A DNA stretch of 64,000 bases, from assembly GCF_030053895.1 (NCBI RefSeq), contig NZ_CP125781.1, forward strand, positions 3,472,001 through 3,536,000, in the 5' to 3' direction. The DNA comes from Trabulsiella odontotermitis (GTDB lineage Bacteria > Pseudomonadota > Gammaproteobacteria > Enterobacterales > Enterobacteriaceae). Below are positions 16,189 to 25,289 of the stretch, in pieces; positions within the stretch are counted from its first letter, which is position 1; every line of letters begins with the position of its first letter. The position numbers and the translations under genes were made by a program. The notes beneath the pieces were generated by a model. It was not told the DNA's origin and did not search any database. It was given only the letters and a program-made list of their open reading frames with translations.

Positions 16189-17295
16189 TTATGTCGCAGA
16201 CGTCAAATGCAGACACAGATCAGGGCCGACCTGCCGTATCTCGTTGAATTTCAAATGGGGGGCGTCAACCAGTTTCTCAAGCCCCGGCAGTGCACATAAT
16301 CCACGGGCATCACTGCCTAACAGTGTAGGCGCAAGATAGACAATCAGCTCATCCACCAGACCCGCCTGTAGCAGAGCCCCGGCAAAGGTCGCCCCGGCTT
16401 CCACCCACAGACTGTTAATTTGCGCTTTGCCCAGTTGCATCATCAGTAACACCAGATCGAGATGGCCGTTATGCTCAGACATCTGCAACGCGCGGACGTT
16501 TTCCGGCCATTGACGGTCATCTTCTTGCGCGCGCACCAGCCAGGTTTCTCCCGCCTGCTGCACAATGCGGTGTTCCGGCGTCACCTGCCCGGTACGGTCG
16601 AGCACAATACGCAGCGGCTGGCGCAGATTTTCACGCGGGTAACTGGCCTGAGACTGGCTGTCTAACTCGTCCCAGCGCACGGTAAGCGCCGGGTCGTCTG
16701 CCAGCACGGTTGCGCTGGTGGTCAGAATGGCATGGCTTTGCGCACGCAGTCGTTGTACGTCACGGCGGGCAGCGGGCGACGTGATCCACTGGCTTTCGCC
16801 GCTGGCCATCGCGGTACGGCCATCCAGCGATGCGCCAAGCTTGAGTTGAATATAAGGGAAACCGGTGCGCATACGCTTCAGGAAGCCTTTGTTCAGCGCC
16901 TCGGCCTCGCTCATCATCAGCCCGTGGCTGACTTCAATGCCGGCCTGCTTCAGGCGGTGCAGACCGCGACCTGCGACCTGCGGGTTAGGATCCTGCATGG
17001 CCGCCACAACCCGCGACACGCCGGCGGCGATTAACGCGTCGCAGCACGGCGGCGTGCGCCCGTGGTGGCTACACGGCTCCAGGGTGACATAGGCGGTCGC
17101 GCCTTTCGCCTTCTCCCCCGCCATACGCAGTGCATGCACTTCAGCATGCGGTTCGCCTGCACGATAGTGAAACCCTTCGCCGACGATCTCGCCATGATTA
17201 ACAATGACGCACCCCACGTTGGGATTGGGATGCGTGGTGAAACGACCGCGCTGCGCCAGCTTCAGCGCACGCGCCATGTAAATTTCATCCGACAT
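16189..17295 (-). CDS. ribD: Bifunctional riboflavin deaminase/reductase
   Basis: Carries out the deamination and side-chain reduction steps of riboflavin synthesis. The N-terminal zinc deaminase domain is shown by HAEVHAL (residues ~50-56) and PCSHHGRTPPC (~74-84); the C-terminal reductase domain begins near 147 with YIQLKLGASLDGRTAMASGES. The length of 368 residues is standard. It begins three bases after the nrdR stop, so nrdR-ribD are cotranscribed. Confidence 0.97.
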   Translation of the reverse strand: MSDEIYMARALKLAQRGRFTTHPNPNVGCVIVNHGEIVGEGFHYRAGEPHAEVHALRMAGEKAKGATAYVTLEPCSHHGRTPPCCDALIAAGVSRVVAAMQDPNPQVAGRGLHRLKQAGIEVSHGLMMSEAEALNKGFLKRMRTGFPYIQLKLGASLDGRTAMASGESQWITSPAARRDVQRLRAQSHAILTTSATVLADDPALTVRWDELDSQSQASYPRENLRQPLRIVLDRTGQVTPEHRIVQQAGETWLVRAQEDDRQWPENVRALQMSEHNGHLDLVLLMMQLGKAQINSLWVEAGATFAGALLQAGLVDELIVYLAPTLLGSDARGLCALPGLEKLVDAPHLKFNEIRQVGPDLCLHLTSAT

Positions 17296-17298
17296 GGC

Positions 17299-17748
17299 TT
17301 AATCCTGTAGACGGGCGATCTCTTCGCCGAACTCTTTGATATCTTCAAAGCTGCGATAGACCGAGGCAAAGCGGATGTAGGCGACCTTGTCGAGCTTCTT
17401 CAGTTGCTCCATCACCAGATTACCGATCATTTTGCTCGGCACTTCACGCTCACCGGAGGCACGCAGCTGCGATTTAATATGATTTAGCGCGATTTCGACA
17501 TCATCGGAACTGACCGGGCGCTTTTCCAGCGCTTTCAGCATGCCGCTGCGCAGTTTATCTTCATTGAATGGCTCGCGGACGTCATTACTCTTCACCACGC
17601 GCGGCATCACCAGTTCAGCCACCTCAAACGTGGTGAAACGTTCGTTGCACACCAGACACTGCCGACGGCGACGAACCGACGAGCCTTCACCCACCAGGCG
17701 TGAATCGATGACTTTTGTATCTACGGCGAAACAAAATGGGCAATGCAT
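17299..17748 (-). CDS. nrdR: Transcriptional repressor NrdR
   Basis: ATP/dATP-sensing repressor of ribonucleotide reductase operons, 149 residues. A four-cysteine zinc ribbon is visible at the N-terminus (CPFC at 3-6 and CLVC at 31-34, followed by NERFTTFE), then an ATP-cone domain beginning VVKSNDVREPFNEDKLRSG. It binds NrdR boxes at nrd promoters. It heads the minus-strand nrdR-ribD-ribH-nusB cluster. Confidence 0.98.
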   Translation of the reverse strand: MHCPFCFAVDTKVIDSRLVGEGSSVRRRRQCLVCNERFTTFEVAELVMPRVVKSNDVREPFNEDKLRSGMLKALEKRPVSSDDVEIALNHIKSQLRASGEREVPSKMIGNLVMEQLKKLDKVAYIRFASVYRSFEDIKEFGEEIARLQD

Positions 17749-17899
17749 AGCGCGTCCTGATTGTCGAATTAACTGAAATCCATTTTACCCTGTTCTGACC
17801 CGACAACAAAGGAAGAGCGCTTTTTGAGACAAACAGCAGATGTCTGAAAGTGCTTTGCTGGCTACCATTAAGCCAACGATGGTTTCAAGGAAAAATGAG

Positions 17900-18445
17900 A
17901 TGAAGACAAGACGTTACCTAAGAATTCTCCTGGTGGGAAGCCTCTTTTCCCTCAGCGCCTGTGCGCAGCAAAGCGAAGTGCGTCAAATGCATCAAAGTGT
18001 GAGTACGCTGAACAAAGAGATGACGCAGCTTAACAAGGAAACGGTAAAAATTACGCAGCAGAATCGGCTAAATGCGCAGTCCAGCAACGGCGTCTATTTA
18101 CTGCCTGGCTCCAACACCCCTGCACGCCTTGAGAGCCAGATTGGCACTTTGCGGATGTCACTGCTGAACGCGGCGCAAAACGCGCAGGGCACCCGGGTAA
18201 CGCTGCGCATTCAGGGCGAATCGAATGATCCACTGCCCGCCTTTAGCGGCACCGTCGAATGGGGTCAAATCCAGGGTACCACAGAAAGTTTTCAGGAAGT
18301 TAACGTACAGAACCAGTTGATCAACGCACCGGCCAGCACGCTGGCGCCGAGCGACGTGGATATCCCCCTCCAGCTCAACGGCATCACGCCGGATCAGTTA
18401 GGTTTCGTGCGCATTCACGACATCCAGCCTGCCGTTCAGCCTTAA
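17900..18445 (+). CDS. yajI: Putative lipoprotein YajI (DUF3251)
   Basis: Predicted lipoprotein of 181 residues. The signal peptide MKTRRYLRILLVGSLF ends in a lipobox LSAC, giving Cys19 as the lipidated residue; Ala at +2 predicts outer-membrane sorting. A short heptad-like segment (VSTLNKEMTQLNKETVKI) follows, then a beta-rich DUF3251 domain. The ATG at 17900 has AAGGA before it; starts farther upstream would bury the signal peptide. Function is unknown in the family. It is a single gene divergent from nrdR. Confidence 0.93.
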   Translation: MKTRRYLRILLVGSLFSLSACAQQSEVRQMHQSVSTLNKEMTQLNKETVKITQQNRLNAQSSNGVYLLPGSNTPARLESQIGTLRMSLLNAAQNAQGTRVTLRIQGESNDPLPAFSGTVEWGQIQGTTESFQEVNVQNQLINAPASTLAPSDVDIPLQLNGITPDQLGFVRIHDIQPAVQP

Positions 18446-18461
18446 CCCCATCACTCAATAA

Positions 18462-18485
18462 CCGGATGGTGTCACTGCCATCCGG
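18462..18485. repeat. REP-like hairpin after yajI
   Basis: CCGGATGG and CCATCCGG form an eight-pair stem with an eight-base loop, similar to a single REP unit. It can protect or end the yajI message. Confidence 0.65.
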
Positions 18486-18631
18486 CTACCTTTGTCTAAA
18501 TACGCATCAACCCGCCGGACTAAGTCTTCTTTTCAGCCGCTATCGATTGGCAACTTTTAACAATCTCAGTACAATCCCGGCCTGCCAAAGCACGCAAACG
18601 TGAACGCAATCGATTACGTGAATGAGAGATC

Positions 18632-18673
18632 TGTGAAACAAGACATATTTTTGTGAGCAATGATTTCTATAAT
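18632..18673 (+). promoter_or_regulatory. Predicted CRP-dependent tsx promoter
   Basis: A consensus -10 TATAAT (18668-18673) lacks a good -35. Instead TGTGA-N6-ACATA (18632-18647) is centred about 41 bases before the likely start, the class II CRP position, and a second TGTGA lies at 18652. E. coli tsx is known to be controlled by CRP/CytR and DeoR; CytR-like bases (CGCAATCGATTACG) lie just upstream, near 18607. Confidence 0.5.
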
Positions 18674-18759
18674 AGGCACGCAGAAACACGAAACATTCAG
18701 AAACGTTAAAACGACTCTTATAACTCCCCCGCTCAGGGGTTTTAATCAGTGGCAAAATG

Positions 18760-19644
18760 ATGAAAAAAACATTACTGGCAGCCGGTGCTGCACTGGCGCT
18801 TTCCGCATCTTTCACTGCCAGCGCGGCAGAAAACGACAAACCGCAATATCTCTCCGACTGGTGGCACCAGAGCGTTAACGTGGTAGGCAGTTACCACACC
18901 CGCTTTGGACCGCAGATCCGCAACGATACGTACCTTGAATATGAAGCCTTTGCCAAAAAAGACTGGTTTGATTTCTATGGTTACATCGATGCGCCGGTCT
19001 TCTTCGGTGGTAACACTGACGCAAAAGGGATCTGGAACAACGGTTCTCCGCTGTTTATGGAAATCGAACCGCGTTTCTCTATTGATAAGCTGACCGGCAC
19101 CAGCCTGGCGTTTGGTCCGTTCAAAGAGTGGTATTTCGCGAATAACTATATCTACGATATGGGCCGCAATGACTCTCAGGAGCAAAGCACCTGGTACATG
19201 GGTCTGGGTACCGATGTTGAAACCGGTCTGCCGATGAGCCTGTCGCTGAACGTGTATGCGAAATACCAGTGGCAGAACTATGGCGCATCCAACGAAAACG
19301 AGTGGGACGGCTACCGTTTCAAAGTGAAATACTTCGTGCCTATCACCCAACTGTGGGGCGGCCAGTTGAGCTACATCGGCTTTACTAACTTTGACTGGGG
19401 TTCTGACCTGGGCGACGATAATTTCTACGACAACAACGGGAAGCACGCGCGTACCAGCAACTCCATCGCCTCCAGCCACATCCTGGCGCTGAACTACGAT
19501 CACTGGCATTACTCTGTTGTTGCCCGTTACTGGCACAACGGCGGTCAGTGGGCGGACGACGCCAGCCTGAACTTCGGCAAAGGCGACTTCAGCGTTCGTT
19601 CCACCGGCTGGGGTGGTTACCTGGTCGTGGGTTACAACTTCTGA
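18760..19644 (+). CDS. tsx: Nucleoside-specific outer-membrane channel Tsx
   Basis: Outer-membrane 12-stranded barrel that passes nucleosides and deoxynucleosides; in E. coli it is the receptor for phage T6 and colicin K. The precursor is 294 residues with a signal peptide (MKKTLLAAGAALALSASFTASA) cleaved before AENDKPQ. Conserved barrel stretches include SDWWHQSVNVVGSYHTRFG and the terminal GGYLVVGYNF ending in Phe. Two ATGs are adjacent (18757 and 18760); the second gives the standard length. A surface-loop difference from E. coli is seen around DDNFYDNNGKHARTSN, a site expected to vary under phage pressure. Confidence 0.97.
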   Translation: MKKTLLAAGAALALSASFTASAAENDKPQYLSDWWHQSVNVVGSYHTRFGPQIRNDTYLEYEAFAKKDWFDFYGYIDAPVFFGGNTDAKGIWNNGSPLFMEIEPRFSIDKLTGTSLAFGPFKEWYFANNYIYDMGRNDSQEQSTWYMGLGTDVETGLPMSLSLNVYAKYQWQNYGASNENEWDGYRFKVKYFVPITQLWGGQLSYIGFTNFDWGSDLGDDNFYDNNGKHARTSNSIASSHILALNYDHWHYSVVARYWHNGGQWADDASLNFGKGDFSVRSTGWGGYLVVGYNF

Positions 19645-19657
19645 TCCCCGTCCTGCT

Positions 19658-19690
19658 GAAAAAAGCCAGCCTTCGCGCTGGCTTTTTTAA
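19658..19690. terminator. Bidirectional terminator after tsx
   Basis: AAAAAAGCCAGC and GCTGGCTTTTTT pair around a short loop. It overlaps the end of the convergent WYL-regulator gene and can serve both. Confidence 0.92.
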
Positions 19691-20379
19691 TGTGTGTCGA
19701 CCCGCTTTACCTTACGTAAAAAGTCGCTGAGCGAGCGATCTGCCTGCTCGCTGAAGCGTCTGTCCAGCGTGGTGATATTCAGGCAGCGATCGAGCCGGAA
19801 GCAGCGGTAATCCTCCCGCCGTTCACACCAGGTCACCAACAGCCAGTGCTCGCCCCAGAAAAACAGCCCCAGCGGCTGCACGTTGCGCCATGACAACTGC
19901 CCCGACTCATCACGATAATGCAGCGCCAGCACCTGCTGGGCGGAGATCGCGTGATGGATTTGATCGAACACGCTGCGGGAGTGCGACGGCAAACCGATAT
20001 CGGGCGCAAAAATACGCGTTTGTTCCGCTTTACGCCGACGCTCATCCGGCAGGATCGCGAGGATCTTTTCCTGTGCCGACTCAAGCGCCAGCGACAGCGT
20101 TTCGCCCCCCCAGGTTTTTAGCAGGCGAATCGCCACGATTAGCGCTTCCGATTCGTGAGTGGTCAGCATCAGCGGTGGTAGATCGAAGCCGTCCATCAAC
20201 CGGTAACCGCTCCCGGCCTCGCCTTCCACCGGCACGCCGGAGACAGATAGATCGCGGATGTCGCGGTAAATCGTCCGTTCGGAGACACCCAGACGCTCTG
20301 CCAACAGCGCCGCCGTCGTCAGCCTCCTGCCACGCAGGATCTGCACAATCTGAAAGAGTCGGTCGGCGCGTCGGGACAT
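19687..20379 (-). CDS. HTH and WYL domain transcriptional regulator
   Basis: A 230-residue regulator of the YafY/PafC type. The N-terminal winged helix (residues 1-55) contains LAERLGVSERTIYRDIRDL, typical of HTH_11/DeoR-like domains. After a helical linker, residues about 145-230 form a WYL domain (VLALHYRDESGQLSWR, PLGLFFWGEHWLLVTWCERR). WYL domains sense ligands such as nucleic acids or metabolites; the ligand here is unknown. It lies 19 bases downstream of the VOC gene on the same strand, so it may control that small operon. E. coli K-12 has yajD at this position instead, so the pair is accessory. Confidence 0.88.
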   Translation of the reverse strand: MSRRADRLFQIVQILRGRRLTTAALLAERLGVSERTIYRDIRDLSVSGVPVEGEAGSGYRLMDGFDLPPLMLTTHESEALIVAIRLLKTWGGETLSLALESAQEKILAILPDERRRKAEQTRIFAPDIGLPSHSRSVFDQIHHAISAQQVLALHYRDESGQLSWRNVQPLGLFFWGEHWLLVTWCERREDYRCFRLDRCLNITTLDRRFSEQADRSLSDFLRKVKRVDTH

Positions 20380-20398
20380 GATCTCTCCGGGTCAGACG

Positions 20399-20767
20399 TT
20401 AAAGCGGCGGCTGATGCAGGCCAATGCGGTTGCCTTCGCTGTCCATAAACAGGGCAATAGCGCCAATGTTATTGGGTAATTCCAGCGGACCAAAAACACA
20501 CTCGCCACCGGCAGCGGCCACGCGTTCCAGCGTCGCGTTCAGATCGCGGGTATGTAAATAGATAATACAACCCTGGGCCGATGGTGCGAAATGTTCAAAC
20601 TTCACCAGCGCGCCGCCAGTGGCCGGATCCTGATACGGAAATATCGCCATCTCGATATTGGACATGTTTTCATGGCGCAGTGAAAGCTGCATGACCGGCT
20701 CGTAGAAAGCCATTGCGCGTTTCAGGTCGGTGACCGGAATTTCAAACCAGTTGATGATGTTGTTCAT
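20399..20767 (-). CDS. VOC family (glyoxalase/bleomycin-resistance fold) protein
   Basis: A 122-residue single-domain member of the vicinal oxygen chelate superfamily. Two beta-alpha-beta-beta-beta halves are seen: INWFEIPVTDLKRAMAFYE at the start and YLHTRDLNATLERVAAAGG, then FMDSEGNRIGLHQPP at the end. A metal-binding Glu/His pattern is only partly present, so I do not assign glyoxalase activity. It precedes the WYL regulator in a likely two-gene unit. No close functional homologue is known to me. Confidence 0.82.
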   Translation of the reverse strand: MNNIINWFEIPVTDLKRAMAFYEPVMQLSLRHENMSNIEMAIFPYQDPATGGALVKFEHFAPSAQGCIIYLHTRDLNATLERVAAAGGECVFGPLELPNNIGAIALFMDSEGNRIGLHQPPL

Positions 20768-20842
20768 AGTGACTCCAGGGGTTGGGTGGGTACATAAGGA
20801 GTCTATGACAGGCCTCCTGACAGCATAGTGTCAGGAGTGTGC

Positions 20843-20874
20843 AAAAAAAATCCCGATCAGATGACCGGGATTTT
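20843..20874 (-). terminator. Terminator of the tgt-yajC-secD-secF transcript
   Basis: On the minus strand AATCCCGGTC and GATCGGGATT form the stem, followed by a T run. It lies 22 bases beyond the secF stop. Confidence 0.9.
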
Positions 20875-20895
20875 ATTCAGCACGTATTTACGCAG

Positions 20896-21867
20896 TTACG
20901 GCAGAATTGACGGCTGATCCGCCCCTTCTTTTTCCACTTTCTGCTGCAGCATGTGCTCACGCTTCATGCCCAGTTTCAGCGCCAGCGCCGAAGCCACGTA
21001 GATGGACGATGCGGTACCGATGGTGACACCGATAAGCATGGTCAGCGAGAAGCCTTCCAGCACCGGACCACCGAAGAGGTACAGCATCAGGATAACCATC
21101 AAGGTTGTCCCGGAAGTAATCAACGTACGGTGCAGCGTCTGGGTCAGCGACACGTTAAAGATCTCGTAAGGCGTACCGCGACGGATCTTGCGGAAGTTCT
21201 CACGGATACGGTCGGAGACCACGATGCTGTCGTTCAGCGAGTAACCGATGACTGACATCAGCGACGCCACAATGGTCAGGTCGATTTCGATATGGAACAG
21301 CGACAGCACCCCAAGGGTGATGATAACGTCGTGCAGCAGCGAAATAACGACCCCTGCCGCCAGACGCCACTCAAAGCGGATGCCGACGTAGACGAGGATA
21401 GACAGCAGCGCCGCCATCAGCGCCATCGCACCGGTCTGAGCGAGATCGGCACCCACACTCGGGCCCACAAACTCAATACGCTTAACCGTCGCGTTCTGGC
21501 TGGTGGACTCGTTGATGACGCTCACGACCTTGCTGCCCAGCGCCTGGCTACCATTCGCGTCATGCTCTGGCGGCATACGCACCATGATGTCGCGGCTGCT
21601 GCCGAAGTTCTGCAATTGCGGCTCAGCAAAGCCTGCTTTTTCCAGCGCTTCACGCATCTGGTCCATATCCGCTGGTTTTTCCAGCGTGATTTCGATAACC
21701 GTACCACCGGTGAAATCGAGACCCCAGTTGAACCCGCGTACGCCCATCACGACGATAGCCAGCACGAGCAGCAAACCTGAGATGCCGAAAGCCCAGTAGT
21801 CCCAGCGCATAAAGTCCCAGACTTTACGGCCGTGGTTCAATTGTTCAATTGTATATTCCTGTGCCAC
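20896..21867 (-). CDS. secF: Protein translocase subunit SecF
   Basis: Partner of SecD in the inner-membrane complex that uses proton-motive force to complete Sec-dependent export on the periplasmic side. The 323-residue protein has six spans: one near residue 30, a periplasmic P4 domain, then five C-terminal spans of RND type. Motifs include RGFNWGLDFTGGTVIEI and SVIGYSLNDSIVVSDRIREN. It starts 10 bases after the secD stop. The C-terminus EKEGADQPSILP matches E. coli. Confidence 0.98.
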   Translation of the reverse strand: MAQEYTIEQLNHGRKVWDFMRWDYWAFGISGLLLVLAIVVMGVRGFNWGLDFTGGTVIEITLEKPADMDQMREALEKAGFAEPQLQNFGSSRDIMVRMPPEHDANGSQALGSKVVSVINESTSQNATVKRIEFVGPSVGADLAQTGAMALMAALLSILVYVGIRFEWRLAAGVVISLLHDVIITLGVLSLFHIEIDLTIVASLMSVIGYSLNDSIVVSDRIRENFRKIRRGTPYEIFNVSLTQTLHRTLITSGTTLMVILMLYLFGGPVLEGFSLTMLIGVTIGTASSIYVASALALKLGMKREHMLQQKVEKEGADQPSILP

Positions 21868-21877
21868 AACGCACTCC

Positions 21878-23725
21878 TCAGATAGACAGCTTTTTAATGC
21901 GCTTGCCGCCGTACAACAGGTTCACGATGGCACGGGTACCGACGATAGCGGTAAACATGGACGTCGCGACACCGATACCGGTCGTGATCGCAAAGCCTTT
22001 GATGGCCCCGGTACCGACCGCGTACAGGATGATCACTTTAATCAGCGTCGTGATGTTCGCATCGAAAATCGAGCTAAACGCCCCACGATACCCTTCGTCG
22101 ATAGCCTGTTGAACCGTACGCCCGTTGCTCAATTCTTCTTTGATACGTTCGTTGATCAGAACGTTGGCGTCGACGGCCACCGCAAGGGTTAGCACGATAC
22201 CCGCAATCCCCGGCATACTCAGCGTCGCGCCAGGTAGCAGCGACATCACGCCAACAATCAGGATCAGGTTCGCCACCAGCGCGCTTGTCGCGATCAGACC
22301 AAACTTCTTATAGAAGAAGATCATGAAAATGATAGAAACCGCCAGCCCCGCCAGACAGGCTTCGAGACCCTGCTGGATGTTCTGCAGACCCAGCGTTGGA
22401 CCAATGGTACGCTCTTCAACGATCTGAATCGGTGCAATCAGCGCGCCTGCACGCAGCAGCAATGACAACTGACGCGCTTCGTTCGGGTTGTTGATCCCGG
22501 TGATGCGGAAACTGTTACCCAGACGAGACTGGATATTGGCGATGTTAATCACCTCTTCCTCTTTCACCAGCACCGCACGACCGTTGGCATCTTTCTTACC
22601 GCTGTCTTTGTACTCCACAAACAGGGTCGCCATCGGTTTACCGATGTTGTCCTTGGTGAAGTTAGACATGATGTTGCCACCGGCGCTGTCGAGCGAAATG
22701 TTCACCTGCGGCTGGTTGTATTCATCCTGGCTGGAAGTGGAGTCGGTGATATGGTCACCGGTCAGGATCACGCGTTTGTACATGACAACCGGCTGACCTT
22801 CACGGGTGGATTTCACTTCGGAATCGCCCGGCACACGGCCAGACGCCGCCGCAGACTGATCAACGTTAGTGTTGACCAGACGGAATTCCAGGGTCGCAGT
22901 CGCGCCGAGGATCTCTTTCGCACGTGCCGTATCCTGAATACCAGGCAGTTCAACCACGATACGATCAGCGCCCTGACGCTGTACCACTGGCTCGGCAACA
23001 CCCAGTTGGTTAACGCGGTTACGCAGAATGTTGATGTTCTGCTGAACGGCATATTCACGGGCTTCTTTCAGACGCTCGTCGGTCATCACCGCGCGCAGCT
23101 GGTTGTCGCCCTGGCTGGAGATCACCAGATCGCGGTGACGCGGCGCCAGATAGTCAATCGCCTGAGAACGTGCCGCGCTGTCGCGGAAGGTGATGCTGAG
23201 GCCGTAGTTTGCCTCTTTGCGAACGGTAGTATACGGAATGCCTTTTTCACGCAGATCACTGCGCAGGCCATCGATATTCTGTTCCTGCAGTTTACCGAGC
23301 GCGGTATCCATATCCACTTCCATCAGGAAGTGAACGCCGCCACGCAGGTCGAGGCCGAGTTTCATCGGCTCCGCATGCAGAGCAGCTAACCAGCGCGGCG
23401 TAGCAGGAGCAAGGTTCAGCGCCACGACGTATTTATCACCCAGCACGCCCACCAGCGCTTCGCGAGCGCGCAGCTGGACGTCAGTGGAGTCGAAGCGCGC
23501 AAGAATTGCGCCCTCTTCCAGTGCCACAGACTTAGCGGTAATTTTTTCTTCTTTTAAGGTGTTCTGGACCTGGATCAGCGTTTGCTCACTGGCGGCGACG
23601 CCGCGCGCGCCAGTGATTTGAACAGCCGGATCCTCACCATACAGGTTGGGAAGTGCGTAAAGCAGGCCGACGAGAATCACGACGACCAGCATGATGTACT
23701 TCCACAAAGGATAACGGTTTAACAC
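21878..23725 (-). CDS. secD: Protein translocase subunit SecD
   Basis: RND-type export factor of 615 residues that pulls secreted proteins out of the SecYEG channel. After an N-terminal span (residues ~10-30) comes a large periplasmic P1 domain and five C-terminal spans. Visible motifs are KLGLDLRGGVHFLMEVDM near residue 120 and the transmembrane AVAVDANVLINERIKEEL, which carries the Asp used in proton flow. Standard enterobacterial length. It lies between yajC and secF. Confidence 0.98.
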   Translation of the reverse strand: MLNRYPLWKYIMLVVVILVGLLYALPNLYGEDPAVQITGARGVAASEQTLIQVQNTLKEEKITAKSVALEEGAILARFDSTDVQLRAREALVGVLGDKYVVALNLAPATPRWLAALHAEPMKLGLDLRGGVHFLMEVDMDTALGKLQEQNIDGLRSDLREKGIPYTTVRKEANYGLSITFRDSAARSQAIDYLAPRHRDLVISSQGDNQLRAVMTDERLKEAREYAVQQNINILRNRVNQLGVAEPVVQRQGADRIVVELPGIQDTARAKEILGATATLEFRLVNTNVDQSAAASGRVPGDSEVKSTREGQPVVMYKRVILTGDHITDSTSSQDEYNQPQVNISLDSAGGNIMSNFTKDNIGKPMATLFVEYKDSGKKDANGRAVLVKEEEVINIANIQSRLGNSFRITGINNPNEARQLSLLLRAGALIAPIQIVEERTIGPTLGLQNIQQGLEACLAGLAVSIIFMIFFYKKFGLIATSALVANLILIVGVMSLLPGATLSMPGIAGIVLTLAVAVDANVLINERIKEELSNGRTVQQAIDEGYRGAFSSIFDANITTLIKVIILYAVGTGAIKGFAITTGIGVATSMFTAIVGTRAIVNLLYGGKRIKKLSI

Positions 23726-23752
23726 GGCAGTTCCCTTTGGGAAAACGAAAGA

Positions 23753-24085
23753 TTACAGCGCCTTCATGGTGCCTTTCGGCAGAACGGCGGCTACGAAGTC
23801 ACGTTTGATAACCACTTCAGTGGTGTCGTTCAGCGCGATAGCAATGTAGCCGTTTTCAGCCACTTTGGTTACGCGGCCAACCAGACCACCGTTGGTCAGC
23901 ACTTCATCACCTTTGGCAATGGAGTCCATCAGCTTTTTGTGCTCTTTAGTACGTTTCTGCTGTGGGCGTAAAATCATGAAGTAGAAGATCAGACCAAAAA
24001 CCACCAGCATCAGGATCAGAGACATCGGGCTGCTCTGCGCCGGTGCTCCGGTTGCCGCTACCGCATCAGAAATAATAAAGCTCAT
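23753..24085 (-). CDS. yajC: Sec translocase accessory subunit YajC
   Basis: Small single-span inner-membrane protein of 110 residues associated with SecDF; in E. coli it also contacts AcrB. The membrane segment is SLILMLVVFGLIFYFMILRP (about residues 22-41), followed by QQKRTKEHKKLMDSIAKGDEVLTNGGLVG, the YajC signature. It is placed between tgt and secD in the conserved order. Confidence 0.97.
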   Translation of the reverse strand: MSFIISDAVAATGAPAQSSPMSLILMLVVFGLIFYFMILRPQQKRTKEHKKLMDSIAKGDEVLTNGGLVGRVTKVAENGYIAIALNDTTEVVIKRDFVAAVLPKGTMKAL

Positions 24086-24107
24086 TCAAATTCCCTCATT
24101 ATTAAAA

Positions 24108-25235
24108 TTAATCAACGTTCAAAGGTGGAACGGGTCGACCCTGTCGTTGGTAAAAATCGGCCACGAAGCTCTCTAATTTACCCTCTTCAATAGCCTTGCG
24201 TAAACCAGCCATTAAGCGCTGATAGTAGCGCAAGTTATGAATGGTATTGAGACGTGCGCCCAATATTTCGTTGCAACGGTCAAGATGATGCAAGTAAGCG
24301 CGCGAATAATTGCGACATGTATAGCAATCACACTCGGCATCGAGCGGGCTGGTGTCGCTTTTATGTACGGCGTTACGGATTTTCACCACCCCGTCGGTGA
24401 CAAAAAGATGACCGTTACGGGCATTGCGCGTCGGCATGACGCAGTCGAACATATCAATGCCGCGACGAACACCTTCCACCAGGTCTTCCGGTTTACCCAC
24501 GCCCATCAGGTATCGCGGTTTATCCGCCGGGATCTGCGGGCAAACATGTTCAAGGATGCGATGCATATCTGCCTTCGGCTCACCAACAGCCAAACCGCCG
24601 ACAGCGTAGCCATCAAAGCCAATCTCTACCAGACCTTTGACAGAGATATCGCGTAAATCTTCGTAAACGCTGCCCTGAATGATGCCAAACAGCGCATTTT
24701 TGTTGCCCAGCCCGTCAAAGCGATCGCGGCTGCGTTTCGCCCAGCGCAGGGACATTTCCATCGAACGTTTCGCGTAATCCCAGTCTGCCGGGTAAGGCGT
24801 ACATTCATCAAAAATCATGACGATGTCGGAGCCGAGATCGTACTGAATTTCCATTGAGGTTTCAGGATCAAGGAAAATCGGGTCGCCGTTAATCGGGTTA
24901 CGGAAGTGCACGCCCTGCTCGGTGATCTTACGAATGTCGCCGAGGCTGAACACCTGGAAGCCGCCGGAATCGGTGAGGATCGGCCCTTTCCACTGCATGA
25001 AGTCATGGAGATCGCCGTGCAGCTTCATGATCTCCTGCCCCGGACGCAGCCAGAGGTGGAAAGTATTGCCGAGAATGATTTGCGCGCCGGTCGCTTCAAC
25101 TTCTTCCGGCGTCATGCCCTTAACGGTGCCGTAGGTACCCACAGGCATAAAAGCAGGCGTTTCCACTACGCCACGATCAAACACCAGGCGGCCACGGCGT
25201 GCGCGACCGTCGGTCGTATCCAGTTCAAATTTCAC
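24108..25235 (-). CDS. tgt: tRNA-guanine transglycosylase
   Basis: Exchanges G34 of tRNAs for Tyr, His, Asn and Asp with preQ1, in queuosine synthesis. The 375-residue TIM-barrel protein has LTDSGGFQVFSLGDIR (catalytic Asp region near 89), GIDMFDCVMPTRNARNG with the nucleophile Asp near 264, and a zinc site CDCYTC with a later His in NTIHNLRYYQ. The next enzyme, QueA, is encoded just upstream on the same strand, so two successive steps are coexpressed. Confidence 0.98.
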   Translation of the reverse strand: MKFELDTTDGRARRGRLVFDRGVVETPAFMPVGTYGTVKGMTPEEVEATGAQIILGNTFHLWLRPGQEIMKLHGDLHDFMQWKGPILTDSGGFQVFSLGDIRKITEQGVHFRNPINGDPIFLDPETSMEIQYDLGSDIVMIFDECTPYPADWDYAKRSMEMSLRWAKRSRDRFDGLGNKNALFGIIQGSVYEDLRDISVKGLVEIGFDGYAVGGLAVGEPKADMHRILEHVCPQIPADKPRYLMGVGKPEDLVEGVRRGIDMFDCVMPTRNARNGHLFVTDGVVKIRNAVHKSDTSPLDAECDCYTCRNYSRAYLHHLDRCNEILGARLNTIHNLRYYQRLMAGLRKAIEEGKLESFVADFYQRQGRPVPPLNVD

Positions 25236-25289
25236 TACATTTCTCCTGCATCAGAGAGACAGTCTGATGATTAAACCTGTGCCGCGGCA

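Larger units (their letters stand above)
18446..18759. other. Intergenic region yajI-tsx (about 310 bases)
   Basis: It holds a REP-like hairpin after yajI (18462-18485), the tsx promoter region (about 18590-18680) with CRP-like half-sites, and an 80-base tsx leader with a small GC hairpin (18725-18738) followed by TTTT. No convincing reading frame is present. Confidence 0.8.
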
